This document shows, one piece after another, positions 8,474 through 16,909 of a DNA stretch of 64,000 bases; the stretch's first letter is position 1, and each line of letters starts with the position of its first letter. The DNA lies in assembly GCA_963785425.1 (NCBI GenBank), contig CAWAVG010000004.1, positions 1,178,001-1,242,000 of the forward strand, in the 5' to 3' direction. The notes beneath the pieces were generated by a model that worked only from the letters and a program-made list of their open reading frames with translations, made no database searches and was not told the DNA's origin. The DNA comes from RYN-133 sp963785425 (GTDB lineage: Bacteria > Actinomycetota > Actinomycetes > Mycobacteriales > Jatrophihabitantaceae). The position numbers and the translations under genes were made by a program.

Positions 8474-9805
8474 TCACACGTTGAGTCTGGCGCGGGCGAG
8501 CTCGATCAGCCGCGGCACGTCGGGGGCGACACCGTCGGGCAGCCGGTCCCACGGGAACCACTGGAGGTCGACCGACTCGTCGCTGACCTGCAGTCGCGCT
8601 CCTTCGGACGCGACGGCGACGTAGCGCACGTCGAAATGCCGCGTCGGGATGCCGAGGGAGCAGGTGATCGGGTGCACCGAGAGGTCCAAGGGGGTGGGGT
8701 CGAACGAGAGCGCGCCGATGCCGCTCTCCTCGCGTGCCTCGCGGGCGGCGACGTCGAGCATGGTGTGGTCGCCGTGCTCGCAGTGCCCGCCGAGCTGCAT
8801 CCACATCCCGGTCCGCGGATGCAGGGTCAGCAGGGCCAGCCGGCTGGACGGGTCGAGCACCACCGCGCTGCCCGTCAGGTGCCCCGCCGCGCACGAGCGC
8901 CACATGGCGTCGGGCCTGGCGGCGAGGAAACCGAGGAACGCCTGCTGCAGCGAGGGATCGACGTCGACCAGCGCGCTGACCACCTGCGTCGCATCGTCGT
9001 GCAGCGGCGGCACCATCTCGGTCGTCCAGCCGGTGTCCTCGCGGCCGAGCGCCATGGCCTCGTTGGTGCCGAGCCGGAACAGGTCGTCTGCCGACCCGCG
9101 CACGAGCGTGCGGCTGCCGAGGCCGTCGTCGTCGAGCTTGCCGTCACGGGCGAAGCCGCGCACGACCGCGACCGGGATGCCGCCCAGTTTCCCCTTGACG
9201 AGGTCTCCCGCTGCGGCGAGTTCGTCGGCTATCGCCACCTGGGTGACGACGAGAGTGTTGCCGTAGGCGTCGGTGCGACCGCGCGGGTCGGTCACCGCAG
9301 TCACGCCGGCGACGCCGATCGCGGTGTCGGTGATGCCGGCCCGCCACGGCCGTCCCATCGAGTCGCTGATGATCACGCCGACGTCGACACCGGCTCGCTC
9401 GCGGATCGCCTCGCGCAGCAGCTGTGCCGAGGCGTCAGGGTCGACGGGGAGCAGCGCGAGCTCGTTGCGGGCGACGTTCGACAAGTCGACCCCGGCGGCG
9501 GCGAGCACGAGCCCGTGCCGGGTCTCGACGATGCGCAAGGTGTCGCGCGTGGCGACGATGCGCACGGTCTCGGCGTCGATGGCCTGCTGCCGGGCCGCCT
9601 CGCGTTCGTCCTCGTCGGCCGTGTCGAGCACGACCAGCCGTCCCTCGGTCTTCGACACCGCCTTCGACGTCACGACCAGCACATCGCCGTCCTCGAGTGG
9701 CGGCGCGTGCTGCAGGATCTGCTCGGCGAGGTCGTCGCCCGGCCGCAGCTCGCCGATCCCGAGCACCGGCAGGATCTCGATGTGCGAAGCGGCATGATCA
9801 GTCAT
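8474..9805 (-). CDS. cofE: F420-0:gamma-glutamyl ligase (CofE) fused to Nudix-like domain
   Basis: Residues 1-250 are CofE: opening IEILPVLGIGELRPGDDL, the GTP-site stretch DGDVLVVTSKAVSKTEGR and the SDSMGRPWRAGITDTAIG loop. This enzyme adds glutamates to F420-0 using GTP. The C-terminal 130 residues are Nudix-like: GMWMQLGGHCEHGD followed by REAREESGIG, with an imperfect Gx5Ex7 spacing, so the pyrophosphatase activity is uncertain. In mycobacterial FbiB the C-terminal partner is instead an FMN nitroreductase that reduces dehydro-F420-0; no such domain is present here. ATG 9805. Order DUF4031, cofD, cofE on one strand suggests an F420 operon, with 115 bp between cofD and cofE. Confidence 0.9.
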   Translation of the reverse strand: MTDHAASHIEILPVLGIGELRPGDDLAEQILQHAPPLEDGDVLVVTSKAVSKTEGRLVVLDTADEDEREAARQQAIDAETVRIVATRDTLRIVETRHGLVLAAAGVDLSNVARNELALLPVDPDASAQLLREAIRERAGVDVGVIISDSMGRPWRAGITDTAIGVAGVTAVTDPRGRTDAYGNTLVVTQVAIADELAAAGDLVKGKLGGIPVAVVRGFARDGKLDDDGLGSRTLVRGSADDLFRLGTNEAMALGREDTGWTTEMVPPLHDDATQVVSALVDVDPSLQQAFLGFLAARPDAMWRSCAAGHLTGSAVVLDPSSRLALLTLHPRTGMWMQLGGHCEHGDHTMLDVAAREAREESGIGALSFDPTPLDLSVHPITCSLGIPTRHFDVRYVAVASEGARLQVSDESVDLQWFPWDRLPDGVAPDVPRLIELARARLNV

Positions 9806-9920
9806 TGCAATCCGCCGAACTCGATGTCGTCATCCCCACTAGCTCCGCCCGGGGGGAATCCTGCGATCGAATCGCAAGCTCGCTGACGCTCGCGCGGTGG
9901 CGGACTCTTCGCGCAAGCGC

Positions 9921-10868
9921 TCATCGCGTTGTGCTCATTTCCAACGCAACTTCCACCATTTTGGCGGTCGCGTCGTCGTCGGTCATGTACAGCGGGACGG
10001 CCCGCACCTCGACGCCGGGGACGTCGGCGGAGTCGGTGTCATGGATGAGCCAGCCGTCGAGCAGGCCGCCGTCCTTGCGCGCGCCGTAGTGGCGGCCGAC
10101 GCCCTCGGCGGACACCTTGACGCCGATGGCCGGCAGGCACGCGTCGGCCATTCCCCGCACCGGGCCGCCGCCGATGATCGGCGAGAGCCCGACGACCGGG
10201 GCGGGGCCGGTGACGACCGCGTCGCGGATGTCCTGGATACCGAGGATCGTGCCGATCGACACCACCGGGTTGGACGGGGCCACGAGAACGAGGTCGGCCG
10301 TCGTGATCGCGTCGATGACGCCCGGTGCCGGGTCGGCGTCGTCAAGCCCGACCTGGACGAACGCCTGCGCCGGCAGCGCCGCTCGGTGGCGGATCCACCA
10401 TTCCTGGAAGTGGATCGCCTGACGCCGCCCGTCCAGGTCGACGATCACGTGGGTCTCGCACCGGTCGTCGGACATGGGCAGCAGCTCGACTCCCGGTTGC
10501 CACCGCTCGCACAGCGCAGCCACGACCTGGTGCAGCGGATAACCCGCGTCGAGCATGCGGGTGCGCACCAGGTGGGTGGCGAAGTCGAGGTCACCGAGCT
10601 GGAACCACGACGGTTCGGCGCCGTAGGCGTCGAGTTCGGATTTCACGCGCCAGCTCTCGCCGGCCCGTCCCCAACCGCGTTCGTGGTCGTGCACCTCGCC
10701 GAGGGTGTACATGCAGCTGTCGAGATCGGGGGTGATCCGCAGGCCGTGCAGTGTCACGTCGTCACCGGTGTTGACGATCGCCGTGATGTGGTCGCCGGGA
10801 AAGGCAGCACGGACGCCGCGCAGGAATTTCGCGCCGCCGACGCCGCCGGCAAGAACGGTCACTCGCAC
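9921..10868 (-). CDS. cofD: 2-phospho-L-lactate (phosphoenolpyruvyl) transferase, F420 biosynthesis
   Basis: CofD/FbiA, 315 aa, joins a lactyl or enolpyruvyl phosphate unit to Fo to give (dehydro-)F420-0. The family N-terminus is VTVLAGGVGGAKFLRGV, followed by VNTGDDVTLHGLRITPDLD and later LVAPSNPVVSIGTILG and PIIGGGPVRGMADACL, all diagnostic. GTG 10868 is chosen because homology starts immediately; a further upstream extension would run through the neighbouring gene. The start is 4 bp after the stop of the DUF4031 gene, so the two are surely cotranscribed. In actinobacteria the donor is usually phosphoenolpyruvate, which would yield dehydro-F420-0 and require a reductase; that reductase is not in this window. 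Confidence 0.93.
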   Translation of the reverse strand: MRVTVLAGGVGGAKFLRGVRAAFPGDHITAIVNTGDDVTLHGLRITPDLDSCMYTLGEVHDHERGWGRAGESWRVKSELDAYGAEPSWFQLGDLDFATHLVRTRMLDAGYPLHQVVAALCERWQPGVELLPMSDDRCETHVIVDLDGRRQAIHFQEWWIRHRAALPAQAFVQVGLDDADPAPGVIDAITTADLVLVAPSNPVVSIGTILGIQDIRDAVVTGPAPVVGLSPIIGGGPVRGMADACLPAIGVKVSAEGVGRHYGARKDGGLLDGWLIHDTDSADVPGVEVRAVPLYMTDDDATAKMVEVALEMSTTR

Positions 10869-10872
10869 GTCG

Positions 10873-11178
10873 TTACAACCTACCGGGTCGCGTCGACGCC
10901 GATATCGACGCGATCTGGCTCCGGCGCTGCCGCAGCAGTGCGCCCACCTCGTGCATCGTGACTTCACGCGCACCCAGCGCGATCGCCTGCGCGCGCAGAT
11001 GGGCCGGGAGATCGTGGTGCCAACGCCACGGATGGTCCTGGAAGAACCGGCGCGGGATCCCGAGCCGGTCGGCCATCTCGTGCAACTCGGCGCGGCTGTC
11101 AGCGAGCAGGTGGCAGAACTCGGTGAACCGCAGTCCGGCGCCCGGGTACTCGCGCAGCGCGTCCACGTAACAGGCCAC
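10873..11178 (-). CDS. DUF4031 domain-containing protein
   Basis: Small 101-aa protein matching the DUF4031 family by pattern: an initial YVDALREYP, then FCHLLADSRAELHEMADRLG near residue 20, a DHPWRWHHDLPAHLR stretch near 48, and AIALGAREVTMHEVG near 66. Charged and His/Asp-rich surface, no signal or membrane segment. GTG start 11178 (GTG GCC TGT TAC). Function is unknown in the family. Its stop lies 4 bp before the cofD start on the same strand, making it the first gene of the F420 cluster here. Confidence 0.8.
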   Translation of the reverse strand: MACYVDALREYPGAGLRFTEFCHLLADSRAELHEMADRLGIPRRFFQDHPWRWHHDLPAHLRAQAIALGAREVTMHEVGALLRQRRSQIASISASTRPGRL

Positions 11179-11214
11179 GCCCCGACGCTACGCCGGTGCC
11201 GTCGGGGGAGGAGT

Positions 11215-11853
11215 TCAGCGCTTGGCAGCGACCAGCAGCCCGTCGCCGGACGCGAGCAGCACGCTCACCAGCCGGTCGTCGTCGCGCACCGTCTTGGCCA
11301 GGTCGCGCAGCACCACGGTCTCGGTGTCGCGCTGGGACGGGTCTGCGACACGGTCGTGCCACAGCATGTTGTCGAAGGCCACCACGCCGCCTGGACGGAG
11401 CATGCGCACCGCCTGCTCGTAGTACACGGCGTACGCGCTCTTGTCGGCGTCGACGAAGACGAGGTCGTAGGCGGCGTCGCGCATGCGGGGCAACACGTCG
11501 GCCGCCGAGCCGTTGATCAACCGGTACCTCGTCGAGGTGATGCCGGCCTCGGTGAAAGCCTCCTTCGCGGCGCGCTGGTTCTCGCTCTCGACATCGATCG
11601 AGACGAGTTGCCCCTCGGTGACCATGCCGTCGAGCAGGTAGAGGCCCGACACCCCGGCGCCGGTGCCGACCTCGATGACCGCCCTGGCCTGGGTCGCGGC
11701 GGCCAGCACCCGCAGGGCCGCACCGCCGGCGGGGCCGATCGGCGTGCAGCCGAGTTCGTGACCGCGGTCGCGGGCGGCCGCGATGAGATCGCTCTCCGGG
11801 TGGAACGACTCGGCGTACGCCAGGCTCGCCTCGTTCAACATCGCGTCGGCCAT
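11215..11853 (-). CDS. SAM-dependent O-methyltransferase (class I, COMT-like)
   Basis: 212-aa Rossmann-fold methyltransferase of the cation-dependent catechol O-methyltransferase-like family (Methyltransf_3). SAM-binding motif I is VIEVGTGAGVSGLYLL near residue 60; the metal/substrate acidic motif is LVFVDADKSAYAVYYEQ near 130, and FDNMLWHDRVADP near 158 supplies a second Asp-Asn pair. Genes of this family are commonly found beside sigE in mycobacteria and relatives, exactly as here, though separated in this window by a PLP decarboxylase gene. The natural substrate is unknown. ATG 11853; no signal peptide. Confidence 0.88.
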   Translation of the reverse strand: MADAMLNEASLAYAESFHPESDLIAAARDRGHELGCTPIGPAGGAALRVLAAATQARAVIEVGTGAGVSGLYLLDGMVTEGQLVSIDVESENQRAAKEAFTEAGITSTRYRLINGSAADVLPRMRDAAYDLVFVDADKSAYAVYYEQAVRMLRPGGVVAFDNMLWHDRVADPSQRDTETVVLRDLAKTVRDDDRLVSVLLASGDGLLVAAKR

Positions 11854-11928
11854 GCGCGGCAGCTTATCGTCACCTCACGGAATCGCCTGGAAGAGTGGCG
11901 ATTTCGCTAGGACCCCGACTTTCGGGAG

Positions 11929-13380
11929 TCAGCGCATCGAATCGACGATCGACGCCAGGTCTTCACGCGTGGTCAACGGGTTGACGATGGCGAAGCGCGT
12001 GCACACCTGGTTGTTGTGCCGGGTGGGGGTGACGAAGGCTTCCTGCTGGTCGAGCAGCCGCGCGCTCCAGTTCGCGTAGTCATCGTCCGTCCATCCGACC
12101 CGTTCGAAGATGAGCACGGACAGATCGGGCTCGACGAGCAGGCGCAGATGCGGCGCGGCGTCGATCAACTCCCGCCCCTGTCGGGCGACCGTCAGCGTCT
12201 GCTCGATGGCGTCGCGGTACGCGTCGGTGCCGTAGACGGCGAGTGAGAACCAGAACGGCAGTCCGCGGGCCCGTCGGGTCAGCTGGATTGCGAAGTCGGA
12301 CGGGTTCCACTCGCCGTCGACCGTGATCGGGTCCAGGTAGCCGGCGTGCTGGGTGTGCGCGGCACGGCCGAGCCGGGGTTCGCGGTAGAGCAGCGCGCAC
12401 GCGTCGAACGGTGCGAACAGCCACTTGTGCGGGTCGACGATGAACGAATCGGCCTGCTCGACGCCGTCGAACAGGTGCCGCACCGACGGCGCGGCCAGCG
12501 CCGCCCCCCCGTAGGCGGCATCGACGTGCAGCCACCAGCCGAACTCGCGGGCGACCGCGGCGATCCCGGCGATGTCGTCGACCACGCCCAGGTTGGTCGT
12601 CCCGGCTGTGGCCACGACGGCGAAGATGCCCTCGCGCACGTGCTCGGGGAGCCCCGCCACGCTTTCGTGCAGGGCGGTGCCGGTCATCCGGCCGCGATCG
12701 TCGCCGGGCACGGCGATCACGTCGACGTCCATCACCACCTGCAGCGCGTGCTTGACCGACGAGTGCGTCTCCTCCGTCACACACACCGCCCACCGCACGG
12801 GACGGCGTCCGCGTCGTTCGAGAGCGGTCTCGCGGGCCGCGACGAGGGCCGAGAGGTTGCCCACGGTGCCGCCCTGCACGAACGTGCCCCCGGCCTCGGC
12901 GGGCAGCCCGACGAGGTCGGCGATCCAGCGCAGCGCCTGGTTCTCGGCGTAGACGGCGCCGGAGCCCTCCAGCCACGACCCGCTGTAGACGTTGGACGCC
13001 GCCACGAGCATGTCGAAGTAGCAGGCCGCCTTGGTCGGGGCGTTCGGGATGAACGACAGGTAGCGCCGGTGGTCGACCGACAGGCACGCGGGGCCGAGCA
13101 CGTCGGCCCACAGCCGCAGCGCTTCGTCGCGTCCGATGCCCTGGGCGTTGACCGTCGCGCCGACCAGTTCGTCCAGCTGCTGGGGCGTCAACGGCCGGTC
13201 GAGCGGAACCTCCTGGCTGAGGCGCTCGAGGCAGTACTCGACGACGGTCCGCGCGATCCGGTCGTCGTCGGCGGAGTACGAATGCACCGGCAGAGCGTAG
13301 TTCTCCCCATCGGGAACGTCTGCCGCCGTGGCAGCGTTTAGCTGACGTACAGGTTTCGATGGTTCAGTAGCGGCACACAC
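11929..13380 (-). CDS. pyridoxal-phosphate-dependent group II decarboxylase
   Basis: Aspartate-aminotransferase-fold decarboxylase of the glutamate/tyrosine/DOPA decarboxylase (group II) family, 483 aa. The PLP lysine is in FIVDPHKWLFAPFDACALLY near residue 310; the Asp holding the pyridine nitrogen is in WLHVDAAYGGAAL near 278, and QGGTVGNLSALVAAR near 168 binds the phosphate. Product amine cannot be assigned. The GTG start at 13380 gives a rather long lead sequence (CAATEPSKPVRQL), and a shorter GTG start near VHSYSADDD is possible. It is divergent from sigE with only about 23 bp between starts, so the sigE promoter must lie inside or overlap this gene. Confidence 0.88.
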   Translation of the reverse strand: MCAATEPSKPVRQLNAATAADVPDGENYALPVHSYSADDDRIARTVVEYCLERLSQEVPLDRPLTPQQLDELVGATVNAQGIGRDEALRLWADVLGPACLSVDHRRYLSFIPNAPTKAACYFDMLVAASNVYSGSWLEGSGAVYAENQALRWIADLVGLPAEAGGTFVQGGTVGNLSALVAARETALERRGRRPVRWAVCVTEETHSSVKHALQVVMDVDVIAVPGDDRGRMTGTALHESVAGLPEHVREGIFAVVATAGTTNLGVVDDIAGIAAVAREFGWWLHVDAAYGGAALAAPSVRHLFDGVEQADSFIVDPHKWLFAPFDACALLYREPRLGRAAHTQHAGYLDPITVDGEWNPSDFAIQLTRRARGLPFWFSLAVYGTDAYRDAIEQTLTVARQGRELIDAAPHLRLLVEPDLSVLIFERVGWTDDDYANWSARLLDQQEAFVTPTRHNNQVCTRFAIVNPLTTREDLASIVDSMR

Positions 13381-13403
13381 ACCGTTACGACGAAGGAGAG
13401 CCC

Positions 13404-13994
13404 GTGACCACGGTCGACGCGCCCACCGAGGCTGCGACCGGCTGGGTGCCGCCCACCTGGGACGAGGTCGTGCGAGAGCACGCGGACCGGGTCTACCGGC
13501 TCGCCTACCGCCTGTCGGGCAACCGCGCCGACGCCGAGGACCTGACCCAGGAGACCTTCGTCCGGGTGTTCAAGTCGCTGGCCGAGTACACGCCCGGGAC
13601 GTTCGAGGGCTGGCTGCACCGCATCACGACGAACCTGTTCCTGGACATGGTGCGGCGGCGTCAGCGGATCCGCTTCGACGCGCTGCCCGACGACGCCGGT
13701 GACCGGCTGGCCTCGCGCGAGGACGGGCCCGAGCAGGCCTACGAGCTGATGAACCTCGATCCCGAGGTGCAGGCCGCCCTCGACGCCCTGCCCGCCGACT
13801 TCCGGGTCGCGGTCGTGCTGTGCGACCTCGAGCAACTGTCCTACGAAGAGATCGCGGCGACGCTCGGCATCAAGGTCGGGACGGTGCGCTCGCGCATCCA
13901 CCGCGGCCGGGTGCTGCTGCGCGACGCGCTGGCCCACCGCGCTCCCGGCGTGCGGCCGCACACCGAGTTCGACGAGGCATCGACGCATGCGTAG
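13404..13994 (+). CDS. sigE: RNA polymerase ECF sigma factor SigE
   Basis: ECF sigma factor, 196 aa, expected to direct the envelope-stress regulon. Sigma2 region includes VYRLAYRLSGNRADAEDLTQ near residue 31 and the FEGWLHRITTNLFLDMVRR segment near 67; sigma4 is FRVAVVLCDLEQLSYEEIAA near 133 with DNA-reading helix GIKVGTVRSRIHRGR near 154. GTG 13404 has a strong AAGGAG 6 nt upstream. The 3' end overlaps the anti-sigma gene by 8 bp, which fits coupled synthesis of sigma and inhibitor. Gene order sigE, anti-sigma, htrA, tatB matches the mycobacterial sigE locus. Confidence 0.93.
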   Translation: MTTVDAPTEAATGWVPPTWDEVVREHADRVYRLAYRLSGNRADAEDLTQETFVRVFKSLAEYTPGTFEGWLHRITTNLFLDMVRRRQRIRFDALPDDAGDRLASREDGPEQAYELMNLDPEVQAALDALPADFRVAVVLCDLEQLSYEEIAATLGIKVGTVRSRIHRGRVLLRDALAHRAPGVRPHTEFDEASTHA

Positions 13995-14490
13995 TCCCCA
14001 CCAGCGTGCTCAGCAGCAGCATCTGTCCGACGAGGCGGTTGCGGCCTTCGCCGACGACGTCCTGACCGGGCATGCCCGCCAGCGGGCGCGCCGGCACACC
14101 GCCGAATGCCCAGAGTGCAACCATGCGGTCGCCGTCCAGCGCGAGGCCGTCTGGGCCCTGCGCGCCGCGCCGGCGCCGGCGCTGCCGACGGGCCTGCTCG
14201 ACCGGCTGCGCGACGTGCCCGTCACGACCCCGATCCAGCACGTCCCGACCCATGTCGACGAACACGGAATGACCATGTTCGCCTCGTTCGCCGCACCTGC
14301 GGCCGCATTCGTCGCCGCCCAGCCGCCGCCGGGGCGCCGCAACCGGCACGTCGCGCTCGCGGTCGCCTCGGTCGCCGTGTTGGGCGCCCTGGCCGGGACG
14401 GCCGCGGCCGACAGCGCCTCGACCAACGACGCGCCGCACGCGCGCCAGCCGGCGCACCTGCTGAAGGCCCAGCTGCCCGGCCGTCGCTAG
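13987..14490 (+). CDS. rseA: anti-sigma-E factor with zinc-finger motif (RseA-like)
   Basis: 167-aa ZAS-type anti-sigma factor. The zinc ligand pattern H-x3-C-x2-C is visible as RRHTAECPECN near residue 35, with an acidic helix LSDEAVAAFADDVL before it. One predicted membrane segment near 118-137 (VALAVASVAVLGALAGTAAA) suggests membrane attachment with a short extracytoplasmic tail; mycobacterial RseA is described as soluble, so the segment deserves testing. The start overlaps the sigE stop by 8 bp. It would bind SigE in the cytosol and release it on envelope stress. Confidence 0.88.
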   Translation: MRSPHQRAQQQHLSDEAVAAFADDVLTGHARQRARRHTAECPECNHAVAVQREAVWALRAAPAPALPTGLLDRLRDVPVTTPIQHVPTHVDEHGMTMFASFAAPAAAFVAAQPPPGRRNRHVALAVASVAVLGALAGTAAADSASTNDAPHARQPAHLLKAQLPGRR

Positions 14491-14605
14491 CCGCCGGATG
14501 TCCGTTCGCTAGCGATCTGCGCAGAAGACCCGGCGCAGGCCCGACACGGTCCGCGCCGATGAGGCAGACTCGAAACGACAGCCGGCGAAGGGGTCAGGTT
14601 CCAGC

Positions 14606-16249
14606 GTGTCCGACGATGACGGGCGCCATGCGGCGCACGACGGCTCGACCCCTGCGGTCGGGACGGGTGATCCGGACGACGCGTACCGCCGTCCGCCGGG
14701 CCTGAGCGACCCGTTCGAGCCGCGGCCGGAGCCGACCCCGTACACCCCGCCGCCGCCCACCGTCTCGCCGGAGGAACGCACCGCGTACGGGCGTCCGCAG
14801 GGCGCGGGACCCTACGCCGCGCCGGCGGGCGAGCGCATGGTGCCGCAGCGCACGCCCGTCCCCACGGTGCCGTGGGTGATGACGAGCGCGTTCGGCGCGC
14901 CGGCCGGCGCCGAGGACGGCTTTGCGCCGCCGTCCGGCACCCGGATCGAGCCGGCGGGCACCGAGCCGGAGTCGCCGTGGTGGAAGCACGATGCCGTGCA
15001 CGATCCGTGGCGCGACCCCGCGGCGCCCTTCTGGCTGGGCCGCGGTGCGGTGTTCTCGACCGGGCAGCCCGCCCAGCTCGATGCCGCCGACGACGCCGAG
15101 CACGCCGACCCGGAGCCCGATGACGACGAGGGCAAGGACAAGGTCGTCCCGATCGCGACCGGACGGCGCAAGTTCGGCCTGACCGCCATCCTGCTCAGCG
15201 TCCTGGTCGCGCTCATCGCCGGTGCGGTCGGCGGCTTCGGCGGCTACTTCCTCGGCGCACGCACCCGCGACGCCCTGCACCGCACCGACGTCAGCCTGCC
15301 GCAGGGCGGCGTTCCCGCGAACCGGCCGCCGAACTCGGTCGCCGGCATCGCCAAGCGCATCGGCCCGGCCGTCGTGTCGCTCTCGGTCACCAGCGCCGAC
15401 AAGTCGCAGAGCGGTGTCGGGTCGGGCGTCGTCATCGACAGCCACGGCTACGTGCTGACGAACAACCACGTCGCGTCGGTGGCGAAGGACGGCGGGACGA
15501 TCGTCGCCACCTTCTCGAACGAAGCGACCGCGAAGGCCGAGATCGTCGGCCTCGACCCCATCAGCGACCTCGCCGTGCTGAAGGTGCCCGACGACCAGCT
15601 GACCGTCGCTCCGCTGGGCAAGTCCTCGACGCTCGCCGTCGGCGACCCGGTGATCGCCATCGGCTCACCCCTCGGACTCAACGGCACGGTCACTGCCGGC
15701 ATCGTGTCGGCACTCGACCGTCCCGTGCACGTGTTCGGCGACGACGGCCAGTCCGATGCCTACCTCGATGCGGTGCAGACCGACGCCGCCATCAACCCCG
15801 GCAACTCCGGCGGCGCGCTGGTCGACGCGGGCGGTCGCCTGGTCGGCATCAACTCCGCGGCCGCGCTCGGCACGTCCAACGGCAGCGGCAGCACGACGCC
15901 GACCAGCGGGATCGGGTATGCCATCCCGATCGACTACGCCCGCCAGATCGCGATCGAGCTGATCAAGAACGGGAAGGCGCAGCACGGCTCGCTCGACGCG
16001 CAAGGACGCACCGCCGAAGCGGGTCTGCAGGCCGGCGCCTACCTCGAGCAGGTCGAGCCGAAGGGCGCCGCCGCCAAGGCCGGTCTGCAGAACGGTGACG
16101 TCGTGATCGTGGCCGACGACAAGCCGATCCTCAGCTTCGATCAGTTGATCGTGGCCGTCCAGGAGCACAAGCCGGGCGACAAGCTGACGGTCACGTACTA
16201 CCGGGGCGCGGCGAAGCGCACGGCGACCATCACGCTGGGTTCGGCGTAG
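14606..16249 (+). CDS. htrA: HtrA/DegP-like membrane serine protease
   Basis: 547-aa trypsin-like protease with PDZ domain. Long Pro-rich, acidic cytosolic region (residues 1-185), one membrane helix near 190-215 (LTAILLSVLVALIAGAVGGF), then the catalytic domain outside the membrane with His in TNNHVAS near 288, Asp in DPISDLAVLKV near 320 and Ser in NPGNSGGALVDAGG near 400. C-terminal PDZ from about 455 (YLEQVEPKGAAAKAGLQNGD). Envelope protein quality control and, by position in the sigE operon, feedback on the stress response. GTG 14606 was selected since GTG TCC GAC GAT starts the conserved acidic tail; a 115-bp gap precedes it and may hold its own promoter. Confidence 0.92.
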   Translation: MSDDDGRHAAHDGSTPAVGTGDPDDAYRRPPGLSDPFEPRPEPTPYTPPPPTVSPEERTAYGRPQGAGPYAAPAGERMVPQRTPVPTVPWVMTSAFGAPAGAEDGFAPPSGTRIEPAGTEPESPWWKHDAVHDPWRDPAAPFWLGRGAVFSTGQPAQLDAADDAEHADPEPDDDEGKDKVVPIATGRRKFGLTAILLSVLVALIAGAVGGFGGYFLGARTRDALHRTDVSLPQGGVPANRPPNSVAGIAKRIGPAVVSLSVTSADKSQSGVGSGVVIDSHGYVLTNNHVASVAKDGGTIVATFSNEATAKAEIVGLDPISDLAVLKVPDDQLTVAPLGKSSTLAVGDPVIAIGSPLGLNGTVTAGIVSALDRPVHVFGDDGQSDAYLDAVQTDAAINPGNSGGALVDAGGRLVGINSAAALGTSNGSGSTTPTSGIGYAIPIDYARQIAIELIKNGKAQHGSLDAQGRTAEAGLQAGAYLEQVEPKGAAAKAGLQNGDVVIVADDKPILSFDQLIVAVQEHKPGDKLTVTYYRGAAKRTATITLGSA

Positions 16250-16286
16250 CAGCACTTCGTCAGCAAGCGCGGCGTAGCCTCGGCCT

Positions 16287-16739
16287 ATGTTCAACATCGG
16301 GCCGATGGAGTTCCTCGTCCTGGCCCTCGTCGCGGTGATCGTGCTCGGTCCCGACCGGCTGCCGCAGTTCGCCCGCGACGCCGCGAACCTGCTCCGCACC
16401 CTGCGCGAACTCGCCACGGGTGCACGCACCCAGCTCCGCGACGAACTCGGCCCCGAGTTCGCCGATCTCGACCTGCGCAACCTCAACCCGCGTACCGCGC
16501 TGCAGCGCGCCATCCTCGGCGACGACGAGGCGGGACTGCGCAGCGAGTTCCGCAAGCTCGACCCGCGCGAGGACATCCGCGATCTCGACCCGCGCCGTTC
16601 GATGCGCGAGGCGCTCGACGACACCTACCGCGCCGAGCCGCAGACGTCCTTCGAGGACGCACCGATCTCGCTCGACAAGGCGTCCCAGCGACCCCTGGGA
16701 CGCGGCGAGAGCGCCCCGTACGACGTCGACGCCACCTGA
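16287..16739 (+). CDS. tatB: Sec-independent protein translocase TatB
   Basis: 150-aa TatB. N-terminal membrane helix MFNIGPMEFLVLALVAVIVL followed by the family-typical GPDRLPQFARD hinge near residue 21 and an amphipathic helix AANLLRTLRELATGART. The C-terminal half is a charged, disordered-looking region with repeated LDPR/LDLR motifs (residues 58-108). TatB forms the twin-arginine substrate receptor with TatC. Actinobacterial order htrA-tatB is conserved. The gene is 37 bp downstream of htrA on the same strand. A strong nested palindrome follows the gene. Confidence 0.93.
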   Translation: MFNIGPMEFLVLALVAVIVLGPDRLPQFARDAANLLRTLRELATGARTQLRDELGPEFADLDLRNLNPRTALQRAILGDDEAGLRSEFRKLDPREDIRDLDPRRSMREALDDTYRAEPQTSFEDAPISLDKASQRPLGRGESAPYDVDAT

Positions 16740-16790
16740 CCAACGCCGCCCCGCCACATCCGCCCGCCCACATCCGCCTGGCTGCGTCCG

Positions 16791-16856
16791 CGAGTGGTCA
16801 CTTATGCCGCGAGTGGTCACCTATAAGTGACCACTCGGGGCATAAGTGACCACTCG
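16791..16856. repeat. nested double palindrome, family B copy 1
   Basis: Outer arms CGAGTGGTCACTTATGCC (16791-16808) and exact complement (16839-16856), 18-bp perfect stem. Inner arms CGAGTGGTCAC (16810-16820) and GTGACCACTCG (16827-16837) with loop CTATAA. The motif GAGTGGTCAC thus occurs four times, two each way, so alternative pairings are possible. Located between convergent tatB and mrp. Related motifs are at 26330 and 32043. Confidence 0.88.
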
Positions 16857-16909
16857 CGCGGGGTCGGGGCGGGATCGGACGGGTCGGGCGGAATCCGGGT
16901 GGTGGTGGG

